From an uncultured Campylobacter sp. (GTDB taxonomy: Bacteria; Campylobacterota; Campylobacteria; Campylobacterales; Campylobacteraceae), in the NCBI RefSeq assembly GCF_938039245.1, contig NZ_CALHVN010000042.1, positions 42,804-106,803 on the forward strand: a stretch of DNA of 64,000 nucleotides. The letters run 5' to 3'. The notes beneath the pieces were generated by a model that did no database searches, was not told the origin of the DNA, and saw nothing but the letters and a program-made list of their open reading frames with translations. Of this stretch, positions 8,792 through 17,607 are shown piece by piece (positions within the stretch are counted from its first letter, which is position 1; the number at the start of each line of letters is the position of its first letter). The position numbers were made by a program, and so were the translations under genes.

Positions 8792-10006
8792 TTAGAGATT
8801 TTCTATCACCCTTTTTGTTTCTAGCGCGATTTCTAGCTCCTCGTTAGTGGGTACGACGAGAGTTTTTACCGTAGCGCCAGAGGCGCTTAGATCGCGTATG
8901 CCGCCGCTAGCGGCGAAATTTAGCTCGTGATCGATCCTGATACCCATGTGCGTTAGATCATTGCAGATTTTCTCGCGGCTATACGGGGCGTTTTCGCCGA
9001 TACCGCCGGTAAAAACGACTGCGTCCACTCGGCCCAAAACCGCGTAATACGCGCCGATGTATTTTTTTATACGGTAGCAAAACATCTCAAAGGCTAGATG
9101 CGCGCGCTCGTCGCCTTCGTGCATTTTGGCGACCACTTCGCGCATGTCGTTTGAGCCGCAGATGCCCAGCAGTCCGCTTTTTTTGTTTAAAAACGCGTCT
9201 ATGCCATCAGCCGTGAGCTCGCCTAAATTTAAAAGATAAGTAAGCACCGCAGGATCCATATCGCCGCTTCTAGTGCCCATTATCAGGCCTTCTAGCGGGC
9301 TTAAGCCCATCGAGGTATCGACGCTTTTACCCCCTTGCACGGCACAGGCGGAGGCTCCGTTGCCAAGATGCAGCGAGATAGCGTTAAATTCCTCGTACGG
9401 CACGCCTAGATACTCGGCTGCTTTTTTGGTTATGTAGTGGTGCGAAGTACCGTGAAAGCCGTATCTGCGGATATGTAGCCTCTTGCAAAGATCAAACGGC
9501 AGAGCGTAGCGGTAGGCGTACTCGGGGATAGTTTGATGAAACACGGTATCAAAAACAACGACATGAGGCACTTTTTTGCCGCTTCCGTTTTTGTCCGTTT
9601 CTTGCATGGCGTTTCTTATGCCTGCTAGGTGGCCTGGGTTGTGAAGGGGCGCTAGAACGGAGTTTTGCTCGATTTTGGCGATCACGTCAGGGGTGACTAG
9701 AGCCGAGTCGCTAAAGCTCTCGCCGCCGTGCACGATGCGGTGTCCGACGCCGTCAAGTTCGCTAAAATCATGCAAAATATTTGAGCTAGCAAACAGCCGC
9801 CTCATCGCCTCAAGCCCCTCGTGGTGGTCTTTTAGCGGCGCGCGCTCCTCGTAAATTTTATCCGCGCTAACGTCTTTTAGCTTGGCGTAGGAGCTTGTTT
9901 CGCCGATCTTTTCGACTAGGCCGCTAGCGATGACGCGGTTATCCGCCATATCAAAAAGCTGAAATTTAACCGACGAGCTGCCTGAGTTTAAAACCAAAAT
10001 TTTCAC
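8792..10006 (-). CDS. ackA: Acetate kinase AckA
   Basis: A 404-residue kinase converting acetyl phosphate and ADP to acetate and ATP. Motifs seen are LVLNSGSSSVKFQLF at the N-terminus, RYGFHGTSHHYI, LHLGNGAS and FTGGIGENA. The start chosen is the GTG at 10004-10006, preceded by AAGGAGGAAAATA; longer in-frame starts would add a basic N-terminus unlike the family. This GTG shares one base with the pta stop (TAGTG), so the two genes are translationally coupled, giving the acetate overflow/acetyl-phosphate pathway. Confidence 0.95.
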   Translation of the reverse strand: MKILVLNSGSSSVKFQLFDMADNRVIASGLVEKIGETSSYAKLKDVSADKIYEERAPLKDHHEGLEAMRRLFASSNILHDFSELDGVGHRIVHGGESFSDSALVTPDVIAKIEQNSVLAPLHNPGHLAGIRNAMQETDKNGSGKKVPHVVVFDTVFHQTIPEYAYRYALPFDLCKRLHIRRYGFHGTSHHYITKKAAEYLGVPYEEFNAISLHLGNGASACAVQGGKSVDTSMGLSPLEGLIMGTRSGDMDPAVLTYLLNLGELTADGIDAFLNKKSGLLGICGSNDMREVVAKMHEGDERAHLAFEMFCYRIKKYIGAYYAVLGRVDAVVFTGGIGENAPYSREKICNDLTHMGIRIDHELNFAASGGIRDLSASGATVKTLVVPTNEELEIALETKRVIENL

Positions 10007-11391
10007 TATTTTCCTCCTTCGTTTGCGGCTTGTATCGCGCTTATTAGAACCGTATTTACGACGTCGCCCACGCCGCATCCGCGACTTAGGTCGTTTACGG
10101 GTTTTTTTAGACCTTGCAAGATCGGTCCGACGGCGACGCAGTTTGCGCTTCGTTGCGCGATTTTATAGCCGATGTTGCCCGAGTTTAAATTTGGAAATAC
10201 AAAAACGTTCGCGCGGCCGGCTACGTCGCTGTTTGGCAGCTTTTTGCGCGCTACGGCCGGATCTATGGCTGCGTCGTACTGCACGGGAGCTTCGATTTTT
10301 AGGGCGGGGTCTAGCTCTCGCGCTATCTCGCCCGCGCTCCTAACCAGGTCTATATCCGCACCGCTGCCGCTATCTCCGCTAGAGTAGCTTAGCATCGCTA
10401 CCCGCGGCTCCAGTCCGAACGCGCGCGCCGTATCCGCCGAGGCTAGGGCGATTTGGGCTAGTTGCTTGGCATCCGGGTTTGGATTTATCGCGCAGTCGGC
10501 GTAGATCAGGATCTCCTCGTCAAAGCACATTATAAACGAGCTTGAAACTAGCGGGCTATCAGGGCGGGTTTTGATGATCTGAAGCGCAGGTCGGATAGTG
10601 TGCGCCGTGGTCGTGTTTGCGCCGCTCACCATGGCGTCCGCGAGCCCTTCTTGCACCAGCATCGTAGCAAAATACGTCCTATCTCGCACGAGCTCGTGGG
10701 CTTGTTCCATGCTTACGCCCTTGCTTTTGCGAGCTTCAAAAAGCGCGGCGGTTAGGTGATCTGCATACTCGTTTTTTTCTAAATTTATAAATCGCGCGCC
10801 GCTTAAATTTACTCCGAGCTTCTCCGCGTCAAATTTAACCTTGTTTTCGTCACCCAAAAGAATCAAATTTACAGTACTGCTTTTTAGTAAAATTTCGCTC
10901 GCTCTTAGTATCCGCTCGTCTTCGCTTTCGGGCAAAACGACGGTTTTTTTATCTTTTGCGGCGAGTTTAAATAGTGAGCTTTCAAACCTCAAAGGCGTGA
11001 TTATATCTTGCTTTGCGTTTAAAATTTCATCTAAATTTCCGCTTACGATCAGCCTTGAGTTTCGCGTAAAAAAGCTCAAATTTTCGCGGCAAAAAACCGG
11101 AACGTTTAAATTTCTAGCTATCTGTAAATTTAGCTCTATTTCGCCGATATTTGCGATACTTTTTGTGGGTTTAACAAGTACGAAATCAGCGCTCTCGGCT
11201 AGGCGGTCAAACTCATCTATCATGCTTTTAAAAAACTCACGCTCGCTGCCGTTTTCAAAAGCTTTTTTGGCATTTTCGAGCCCGTAAAAATCATTGATGG
11301 GGTCAAAAACGGCTACATTTTCAAATTTTGTTGATATAATTTCGTAAATTTCTTGAAAATTCGCGCCAAGCGCAAGGATAGAATCGGCCAT
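10006..11391 (-). CDS. pta: Phosphate acetyltransferase Pta
   Basis: A 461-residue enzyme interconverting acetyl-CoA and acetyl phosphate. The catalytic PTA domain begins near TVVLPESEDERILRASEIL and continues through VQEGLADAMVSGANTTTAHT and LNSGNIGYKIAQR. The ~130-residue N-terminal part is a shorter form of the domain seen in long Pta proteins. It lies directly upstream of ackA and is divergent from flgH, the same arrangement as in C. jejuni. Confidence 0.93.
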   Translation of the reverse strand: MADSILALGANFQEIYEIISTKFENVAVFDPINDFYGLENAKKAFENGSEREFFKSMIDEFDRLAESADFVLVKPTKSIANIGEIELNLQIARNLNVPVFCRENLSFFTRNSRLIVSGNLDEILNAKQDIITPLRFESSLFKLAAKDKKTVVLPESEDERILRASEILLKSSTVNLILLGDENKVKFDAEKLGVNLSGARFINLEKNEYADHLTAALFEARKSKGVSMEQAHELVRDRTYFATMLVQEGLADAMVSGANTTTAHTIRPALQIIKTRPDSPLVSSSFIMCFDEEILIYADCAINPNPDAKQLAQIALASADTARAFGLEPRVAMLSYSSGDSGSGADIDLVRSAGEIARELDPALKIEAPVQYDAAIDPAVARKKLPNSDVAGRANVFVFPNLNSGNIGYKIAQRSANCVAVGPILQGLKKPVNDLSRGCGVGDVVNTVLISAIQAANEGGK

Positions 11392-11403
11392 AATTTTCCT
11401 TTT

Positions 11404-11417
11404 GGAACTTGATTTGC
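11404..11417 (+). promoter_or_regulatory. Sigma-54 promoter of flgH
   Basis: The sequence TTTTGGAACTTGATTTGCTT has GG at 11404-11405 and GC at 11416-11417 separated by exactly 10 bases, the RpoN -24/-12 spacing, in a context matching Campylobacter sigma-54 promoters (TTGGAAC then TTGCTT). It lies 36 bp upstream of the flgH GTG. In Campylobacter, rod, hook and ring genes are commonly RpoN/FlgR dependent, which fits. Confidence 0.75.
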
Positions 11418-11453
11418 TTATTTTATCGTAAAATTTTCACTTTAAGGTAAAAC

Positions 11454-12155
11454 GTGAGAAAAAATATTTACTTTTGCGCCCTTGCAGCAGCGTTTTTGAG
11501 CGGGTGTTTACCTAGCGCCGACCCTCGCATAGATATGAAGCCGCCAGTTTACGTCGAGCAGCTTCCCGCCAAACAGGTCAATAACCAACCAAACGCGGGC
11601 AGTCTTTTTGGTCGCGGCGACAACCCGCTTTTTGCCGACCGCAAGGCGATGAACGTAAACGATATCGTAACCGTCGTCATCAGCGAGCGCGCCAACCAAA
11701 GCTCCAGCGGTAAGCACGACACGAGCAAAAACAGCGCGATAAGCCTTGGCGGAGGACTGTTTAGCGCGGGCTCTGCGCCGCTATCTACGCTGGCTACCCA
11801 GCTAAACAAGGCCGGAGATATCGGCTTTAGCGCGGGCAATAAAAACGAATTTACGGGTGCGGGATCTAGCGTGCGCGCAGAGGCATTTACGACTACGATT
11901 TCAGCGCGCATCATCAAGGTACTAGAAAACGGCAACTACTTTATCGAGGGCTCGCGCGAACTGCTCATAAACGGCGAAAAACAGATCATGCAGCTTAGCG
12001 GCGTGATCCGCCCGTACGACATCTCAAATGCCAACGAGATCGACTCGCGCTACATCGCCGACGCCAAGATCTTATATAAAACCGAAGGCGACGTGGATAG
12101 GGCGACGAGGAAGCCGTGGGGGACGAAGCTTATGGAGGCTATCTGGCCTTTTTAG
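11454..12155 (+). CDS. flgH: Flagellar L-ring protein FlgH
   Basis: A 233-residue lipoprotein that forms the outer-membrane ring of the flagellar basal body. The lipobox LSGC is at about residues 15-18, so Cys18 would be lipidated after signal peptide cleavage. Further on are GSLFGRGDNPLFADRKA, NDIVTVVISE and NGNYFIEGSRELLINGEKQ, typical of FlgH. The start is GTG with a TTTAAGG Shine-Dalgarno-like sequence, behind a sigma-54 promoter. It is divergent from pta. Confidence 0.94.
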   Translation: MRKNIYFCALAAAFLSGCLPSADPRIDMKPPVYVEQLPAKQVNNQPNAGSLFGRGDNPLFADRKAMNVNDIVTVVISERANQSSSGKHDTSKNSAISLGGGLFSAGSAPLSTLATQLNKAGDIGFSAGNKNEFTGAGSSVRAEAFTTTISARIIKVLENGNYFIEGSRELLINGEKQIMQLSGVIRPYDISNANEIDSRYIADAKILYKTEGDVDRATRKPWGTKLMEAIWPF

Positions 12156-12442
12156 TCTCCTTTGTTTTTTGGCGGCTTGTCTTTTTTCTTTATACATCGT
12201 TAGAAATATCGCCGAAGCTCGGTTACGTATTATTTATACGCGCCCTCGCTCGGCTCATTTCCGCCTCGTCTAAAGAAAAAATACTTCGCCTTATCGTTTT
12301 ACGCTCAAATTTGACATTAAATTTAAAAATTTGAGCCGCCAAAACCCGTACCTTGAAAACGTAAATTTAAATTTGCGACGCTTTGCCTGCAAGGCAAGGC
12401 AGTGTCGCCACATCTCACGTGCAGTGGGGTTAGAGAGGGCTT

Positions 12443-12490
12443 GGGAGAGGAAGGGGCGACGCTTCGTAAGTAGAATCCCCTTCCTCTCCC
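12443..12490. repeat. 14-bp perfect inverted repeat (stem-loop)
   Basis: Arms at 12443-12456 and 12477-12490 are perfect reverse complements, purine-rich on one side, with a 20-nt loop. A GAAAAAAAG run rather than T residues follows on the plus strand, so it is not a typical plus-strand terminator. It is part of a larger structured block. Confidence 0.7.
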
Positions 12491-12785
12491 GAAAAAAAGA
12501 AAAAGGGAGCTCTTTTGCATCGCTACGCTCGCAACTGCAAAGTAGAGCGTAATTCAAGCCCTTTTCGCCTTAACAAGAAAGATTGATTTGCGCAAAAACC
12601 CTAACTAAATTTGATTAAACCAAATTTAGTATCTTAAAGGTGCGGGTCTCGGCGAGCAAAATTTAAAAACCATCCAAATTTGAGCCTTTCTAAATTTCGC
12701 TCACAAATTTACTCAAATTTAAGCCCTTTCAAAGCACGGCCTAAATTCTAAGCCCGGTTTTACGCCTTTTTAAACCTTAAAGCTG

Positions 12786-12791
12786 TATAAT
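12786..12791 (+). promoter_or_regulatory. Probable -10 element of the ilvI-ilvH-lpxD operon
   Basis: An exact TATAAT (in GCTGTATAATCGG) lies 30 bp upstream of the ilvI ATG in a T-rich context. No clear -35 box is seen, as usual for Campylobacter. Confidence 0.5.
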
Positions 12792-12821
12792 CGGGGTCAA
12801 ATTTATCAAAAGGCGATACAG

Positions 12822-14522
12822 ATGATAAAAGGTATTTCTGGTTCGCGCATGGTTATGGAAGCCTTGCGCGAAGAGGGCGTAGACACGGTTTTTGGTTACC
12901 CGGGCGGCGCGGCGCTAAACATCTACGACGAGACATACAAGCAGAGTTATTTCAGACACGTTTTGACGCGTCACGAGCAGGCTGCCGTGCACGCAGCAGA
13001 CGGCTACGCGCGCGCTAGCGGCAAGGTCGGAGTGGCGTTTGTGACGAGCGGCCCCGGTTTTACAAACGCGGTCACGGGTCTAGCAACCGCATACTCGGAT
13101 AGTATTCCGCTTATATTAATCAGCGGCCAGGTTCCAACCTCGCTTATCGGCACGGACGCCTTTCAGGAGATCGACGCCGTGGGCATCTCTCGCCCGTGCG
13201 TGAAGCATAACTACCTCGTGCGCAGTATCGAGGAGCTGCCGCGCATCCTAAAAGAGGCCTTTTATATCGCTCGCTCGGGACGCCCGGGGCCCGTTCACGT
13301 CGATATCCCAAAGGATATAACCGCGGCCGTTGGGGATTTTGATTACCCGACCGAGATAAAGATGCCGACGTACAAACCGACCTACAAAGGCAACGCAAAG
13401 CAGATCAAAAAGGCGCTCGAGGTCATCGCCGAGGCCAAACGCCCGCTACTTTATCTAGGAGGCGGCGTCGTAGCGGCGAACGCTAGCGAGCTTGTGCGTA
13501 AATTTAGCGCAAAGACGGGCATCCCAGCAGTCGAAACGCTGATGGGGCTTGGCGTCCTAGCGCACGAGGATAAAAATCTACTCTCTATGGTCGGCATGCA
13601 CGGCAGCTACGCGGCAAATATGGCGATGAGCGAAACCGATCTCATCATCGCGCTTGGCGTGCGGTTTGACGACCGCGTGACGGGCAAGCTAAGCGAATTT
13701 GCCAAACACGCCAAAATCATCCACGTCGATATCGACCCTAGCTCGATCTCAAAGATCGTAAACGCGCACTTCCCGATCGTGGGCGATCTAAATTTCGTCC
13801 TAGAAGAGATGCTGGGAAAAGTAACCGTAAACGAGCAAAATTTGACCTCGTGGCACGAGATCTTGGCTCGCTACGACGCGCTAAATCCGCTGGATTACAA
13901 AGATAGCGACGAAGTCCTAAAGCCGCAGTTGGTCGTGCGCGAAACGGCTAAAATTTTAAAAGAATCCGGCAAAGACGCCCTGGTCGCCACCGACGTCGGC
14001 CAGCATCAGATGTGGGTCGCGCAGTTTTATCCGTTTGATAGGCCGCGTCAGCTGATAACTAGCGGAGGTCAGGGGACTATGGGATACGGCCTACCAGCAG
14101 CAGTCGGAGCAAAGATAGCAAAACCTGAAGACATCGTCGTAAATTTCACCGGCGACGGCTCGATCCTGATGAATATCCAAGAGCTGATGACCGCCACCGA
14201 GATAGATAAGCCCGTCATTAACATTATCTTAAACAACAACTTCCTAGGCATGGTGCGCCAGTGGCAGACCTTTTTTTACGGCGAGCGCTACTCTTCGACC
14301 GACCTTAGCCTGCAGCCTGATTTCGTAAAAATCGCGGAGGGATTTGGCGCGGTAGGCTTTGTTTGCCGCACGAAAGACGAGTTTTGCTCCGCGCTAAAAG
14401 AGGCGATGATCTGTGGCAAAACGGCGATGTTAGACGTGCGCGTGGATAGATTTGAGGACGTACTGCCGATGGTTCCTGCGGGCGCAGCGATATATAATAT
14501 GATCTTAAAAAGCAAGGAATAA
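12822..14522 (+). CDS. ilvI: Acetolactate synthase large subunit IlvI
   Basis: A 566-residue thiamine diphosphate enzyme that makes acetolactate or acetohydroxybutyrate, the first common step of Val/Leu/Ile synthesis. Seen: the N-terminal catalytic Glu in LTRHEQAAVHAADGYAR, the FAD/regulatory middle domain, and the TPP motif beginning GDGSILMN and ending ILNNN. It is directly followed by ilvH (2-bp gap) and lpxD, the order known from C. jejuni. Confidence 0.95.
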   Translation: MIKGISGSRMVMEALREEGVDTVFGYPGGAALNIYDETYKQSYFRHVLTRHEQAAVHAADGYARASGKVGVAFVTSGPGFTNAVTGLATAYSDSIPLILISGQVPTSLIGTDAFQEIDAVGISRPCVKHNYLVRSIEELPRILKEAFYIARSGRPGPVHVDIPKDITAAVGDFDYPTEIKMPTYKPTYKGNAKQIKKALEVIAEAKRPLLYLGGGVVAANASELVRKFSAKTGIPAVETLMGLGVLAHEDKNLLSMVGMHGSYAANMAMSETDLIIALGVRFDDRVTGKLSEFAKHAKIIHVDIDPSSISKIVNAHFPIVGDLNFVLEEMLGKVTVNEQNLTSWHEILARYDALNPLDYKDSDEVLKPQLVVRETAKILKESGKDALVATDVGQHQMWVAQFYPFDRPRQLITSGGQGTMGYGLPAAVGAKIAKPEDIVVNFTGDGSILMNIQELMTATEIDKPVINIILNNNFLGMVRQWQTFFYGERYSSTDLSLQPDFVKIAEGFGAVGFVCRTKDEFCSALKEAMICGKTAMLDVRVDRFEDVLPMVPAGAAIYNMILKSKE

Positions 14523-14524
14523 AA

Positions 14525-14992
14525 ATGAGCATAAGAAGAGTGATTTCAGTCATCGTGCTAAACGAGCACGGCGTTTTATCGCGCATTTCCGGGCTTTTTG
14601 CAGGGCGCGGATACAACATCGACACGCTCACGGTAGCACCGATCCCGAGCACCGAGCTTTCTCGTATCAGTATCGTCACTAGCGGCGACGAGCGCGTGCT
14701 AGAGCAGATCGTAAAGCAGCTACACAAACTAATACCGACCTACAAAGTCATCGAAAGCGGCGAATTCGTAGAAAAAGAAATGGCGCTGGTAAAAATCCCG
14801 CTAAGCGAAAATTTCGGCGGGCTGGATGCGATACTAAAGGCCTACAACGGCATCGTAGCCAACACCAACGAAAACTACATCGTAGTCATGGTTAGCGACG
14901 ACGCGAGTAGGATAGAAAATTTCCTCAAAGCTATCAAAAAATTTAACCCCGCAGACGTCGTTCGCGGCGGTTCCGTACTAATGGACTTGTGA
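14525..14992 (+). CDS. ilvH: Acetolactate synthase small (regulatory) subunit IlvH
   Basis: 155 residues with an N-terminal ACT domain (VIVLNEHGVLSRISGLFAGR) and the second half typical of IlvH/IlvN. It binds the large subunit and mediates valine feedback control. It starts 2 bp after ilvI, and its TGA overlaps the ATG of lpxD. Confidence 0.94.
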   Translation: MSIRRVISVIVLNEHGVLSRISGLFAGRGYNIDTLTVAPIPSTELSRISIVTSGDERVLEQIVKQLHKLIPTYKVIESGEFVEKEMALVKIPLSENFGGLDAILKAYNGIVANTNENYIVVMVSDDASRIENFLKAIKKFNPADVVRGGSVLMDL

Positions 14993-15948
14993 TGAAATTA
15001 AGCGAAATTTATAAAATTTTGGGGCTTGAGTTTAGCGGCGAAGAACTAGAGATCACGGCTCTAAATTCGCTCTCAAACGCAGGAGCCGGCGAGCTTAGCT
15101 ACTGCGATAGCGAGAAAAACGCTAAATTTATCGAAGGCTCAAAGGCGGGCGCTATTTTAGTCGCGTCAAATTTAAAAGAGCTCGTTGGCGCGCAAAGTAG
15201 GGCGGTAGTAGTAGAAAACCCGCACCTTGCCTTTGCTATATTAAGCGAATATTTCGCAAAAGAGCTTCTAGCATCCCAGCCGCAGCCGGCGCAAATTTCG
15301 CCAAGCGCAAAGATAATGCCAAACGTCTACGTGGGCTCAGGTGCCGCGATCGGCGACAACACGCTCATTATGGCCGGCGCCTACGTCGGCGATAACGTAA
15401 AAATCGGCGCAAACTGCGTCATCCACCCAAACGTCGTCATCTATAACGACACCGTTATCGGCAACGGTTGCCGTATCAACGCAAATGCCGTCATCGGTAG
15501 CGACGGCTTTGGCTACGCACACACGAAAACGGGCGAACACGTGAAAATTTACCACAACGGCAACGTCGTTTTAGAGGATTTCGTCGAGATCGGCGCGTGC
15601 ACGACGATAGACCGCGGCGTGTTTGAAAGCACGGTCGTAAAAGCGTACGCCAAGATCGATAACCTCGTGCAAATCGGCCACAACTGCGAGATAGGCTACG
15701 GCTCGATACTGGTCTCTCAGGTAGGGCTCGCAGGCTCGACCAAGCTGGGACGCAACGTCGTGATGGGCGGACAAAGCGGCTCTGCGGGACATTTAAAAGT
15801 CGGCGACTTTGCCCAGATAGCGGCGCGCGGTGGCGTGTCAAAGGATATCGCTGGCGGCAAAAAATACGCAGGCGCATATCCGATAATGGAGCTGGCTGAG
15901 TTTTTCAAACTGCAAGCTAAGATCGCGAGATTTTTTAAGAAAAACTAA
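14992..15948 (+). CDS. lpxD: UDP-3-O-acylglucosamine N-acyltransferase LpxD
   Basis: A 318-residue lipid A biosynthesis enzyme that adds the N-linked hydroxyacyl chain. An N-terminal uridine-binding domain is followed by a left-handed beta helix of hexapeptide repeats (from about residue 100, e.g. IGDNTLIMAGAYVGDNVKIG) and the catalytic His in QIGHNCEIG. I chose the ATG that overlaps the ilvH stop (TGATG) over the GTG one codon earlier. Last gene of the operon, followed by a strong terminator. Confidence 0.93.
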   Translation: MKLSEIYKILGLEFSGEELEITALNSLSNAGAGELSYCDSEKNAKFIEGSKAGAILVASNLKELVGAQSRAVVVENPHLAFAILSEYFAKELLASQPQPAQISPSAKIMPNVYVGSGAAIGDNTLIMAGAYVGDNVKIGANCVIHPNVVIYNDTVIGNGCRINANAVIGSDGFGYAHTKTGEHVKIYHNGNVVLEDFVEIGACTTIDRGVFESTVVKAYAKIDNLVQIGHNCEIGYGSILVSQVGLAGSTKLGRNVVMGGQSGSAGHLKVGDFAQIAARGGVSKDIAGGKKYAGAYPIMELAEFFKLQAKIARFFKKN

Positions 15949-15983
15949 AATTAGACGGCTTTTACGTAATAGCCGTCTAATTT
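15948..15983 (+). terminator. Rho-independent terminator after lpxD
   Basis: A 13-bp perfect stem (AAATTAGACGGCT, 15948-15960; AGCCGTCTAATTT, 15971-15983) with a 10-nt loop directly follows the lpxD stop. The arms end in A/T runs and can act in both directions. Confidence 0.85.
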
Positions 15984-16010
15984 AAAGACATAAATTTAAA
16001 CGCAAAATCC

Positions 16011-16304
16011 ATGAAAAAAAGCAAAAGAAAAGAAATTTTAAAAGCTATAAAAGAAAAAGAACTAGCCGAGTTTAGACAAAAATTGCCTATGCCCGAAGAT
16101 AAATTTATACGGCTTTTCGAGCTTTTGGACGCCGAGCTTCACGCGCACGGCTGCGATCACAGCCTAAAACTCACCAAGCAAATCCTATCTAATTTGGAAG
16201 TAAAAGACGTTTTGAGCGTGCTTGCGTGGCTTGAAGAGCAGGGCGGATACTGCGACTGCGAAGTGATGATGAACGTTGAGGAGAAATTTGAGTATTTAGA
16301 TTAA
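16011..16304 (+). CDS. DUF2695 family small protein
   Basis: A 97-residue protein. The C-terminal half contains CDHSLKLTKQIL and WLEEQGGYCDCEVMMNV, the signature I associate with DUF2695. The N-terminus is strongly basic (MKKSKRKEILKAIKEKE). The conserved CDC and C-D-H could bind a metal, but this is inference and the family has no known function. It lies alone after the lpxD terminator and is convergent with aspB. Confidence 0.65.
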   Translation: MKKSKRKEILKAIKEKELAEFRQKLPMPEDKFIRLFELLDAELHAHGCDHSLKLTKQILSNLEVKDVLSVLAWLEEQGGYCDCEVMMNVEEKFEYLD

Positions 16305-16418
16305 AGCGACGATTTAAATTTGATTCTCGGCTTATCAAATTTATGGAAGCTAAATTTATTAAAACCCAAATTTGACGCTGCAAATTTAAGCCACGTCAAA
16401 TTTGAGTCAAAATTTACG

Positions 16419-17588
16419 CTATTTTTTATAGCTTTTTACGAATTCGCCGATCCTTGCGATACCCTTTCTTATACTTTCTAAATCGGTCGCAAAAGATAGC
16501 CTAAAGTATCCGTCCATACCAAACCCTACGCCTGGCACCACGGCAACCTTGGCCTTTTCTAGCAGCTCTTTGCAAAATTTCATGCTATCTGGCTCGACCG
16601 CGGAGCAGTTTATAAAAAGATAAAACGCGCCGTCGGGCTTAAGCACGCTAAGTCCCGGTATAGCGTTTATCATCTCTACGCCTAGGTCGCGACGCTTTTT
16701 AAACTCGCCCTTCATATACGCGATATCCTCGTCGGCTTTGCCCAGCAGCGCAGGGATGGCGCCGGCTTGCGTTAGGGAGTTTATGTTGCTCGTGCTTTGG
16801 CTTTGTAGCTTGTTTACCGCGGCGTTTAGCTCTTTAAACGGGCTAGCCATGTAGCCAAATCTCCAACCCGGCATCGCGCCGCATTTGCTTAGGCCGTTTA
16901 TCGTGATCGTGCGGTTAAACATATCCTCGCTCACCGCCGCAGTCGCGACGAATTCGCCCTCATAGTTTAGCTTTTCGTACATTTCGTCGCTAGCTACGAT
17001 GATTTTTGTGCCTTTTAGCACTTCGCCCAGTGCTTCGAGCTCTTTGCAGCTATATATCGCGCCCGTCGGATTGCAAGGGCTGTTTAATACTAAAATTTTA
17101 GTTCTAGGCGTGATCGCCGCTTTTAGCTGCTCGGGAGTGATTTTAAAGCCGGTCTTTTCGCTAGTTTCGATAAAAACTGGATTGCCGCCGCTAAATTTGA
17201 CCATCTCCGGATAGCTCACCCAGTACGGGCTTGGTACGATGACCTCGTCGCCCTCGTCGATTAGCGCCTGGAATACGTTAAAAAGCGAGTGCTTGGCGCC
17301 GACGTTGGTGATGATTTGATTTGGCGCGTAGTTTAGGCCGTTGTCGCGCTTTAGCTTTGCGGCGATAGCTTCTCTAACCTCGGGCGTACCCGCTACGGCC
17401 GTGTATTTGCCGCAACCCTTATCTAGGGCAGATTTTACTTCGTTTTTGATGATCTCTGGCGTGTCAAAGTCCGGTTCACCCGCGCCAAAACTAATCACAT
17501 CCTCGCCGCGAGCTTTCATCTCTTTTGCCTTGGTGCTGATTTCGATGGTTAGGCTCTCGCCTAGTACTTGTACTCTTTTTGATAGCAT
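16419..17588 (-). CDS. aspB: Aspartate aminotransferase (class I/II)
   Basis: A 389-residue PLP aminotransferase. The pyridoxal lysine lies in GLSKCGAMPGWRFGY, with NSPCNPTG and the C-terminal RLSFATDLESI segment typical of the fold-type I subgroup. It is downstream of speA with a 19-bp gap, as the last gene of a tmk-hisS-speA-aspB cluster. In C. jejuni cysE sits between speA and aspB; it is absent here. Confidence 0.9.
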   Translation of the reverse strand: MLSKRVQVLGESLTIEISTKAKEMKARGEDVISFGAGEPDFDTPEIIKNEVKSALDKGCGKYTAVAGTPEVREAIAAKLKRDNGLNYAPNQIITNVGAKHSLFNVFQALIDEGDEVIVPSPYWVSYPEMVKFSGGNPVFIETSEKTGFKITPEQLKAAITPRTKILVLNSPCNPTGAIYSCKELEALGEVLKGTKIIVASDEMYEKLNYEGEFVATAAVSEDMFNRTITINGLSKCGAMPGWRFGYMASPFKELNAAVNKLQSQSTSNINSLTQAGAIPALLGKADEDIAYMKGEFKKRRDLGVEMINAIPGLSVLKPDGAFYLFINCSAVEPDSMKFCKELLEKAKVAVVPGVGFGMDGYFRLSFATDLESIRKGIARIGEFVKSYKK

Positions 17589-17607
17589 TTTTACTCCTTT
17601 ATTAAAT

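Larger units (their letters stand above)
12156..12821 (+). other. Structured intergenic region between flgH and ilvI
   Basis: No convincing gene. The central part (about 12350-12560) is GC-rich and highly structured. A 14-bp perfect stem GGGAGAGGAAGGGG (12443-12456) pairs with 12477-12490 across a 20-nt loop, and an imperfect hairpin spans about 12376-12410. On the minus strand short frames read through it, but they look like by-products of the structure. From 12601 to 12740 there are seven AAATTT hexamers. It could be a repetitive extragenic element or a structured RNA. Confidence 0.5.

Noticed and set aside
12291..12557. 88-codon minus-strand reading frame in the flgH-ilvI gap
   Set aside because: It runs through the hairpin block; likely a by-product of the structured DNA, without ribosome site or recognisable domain.
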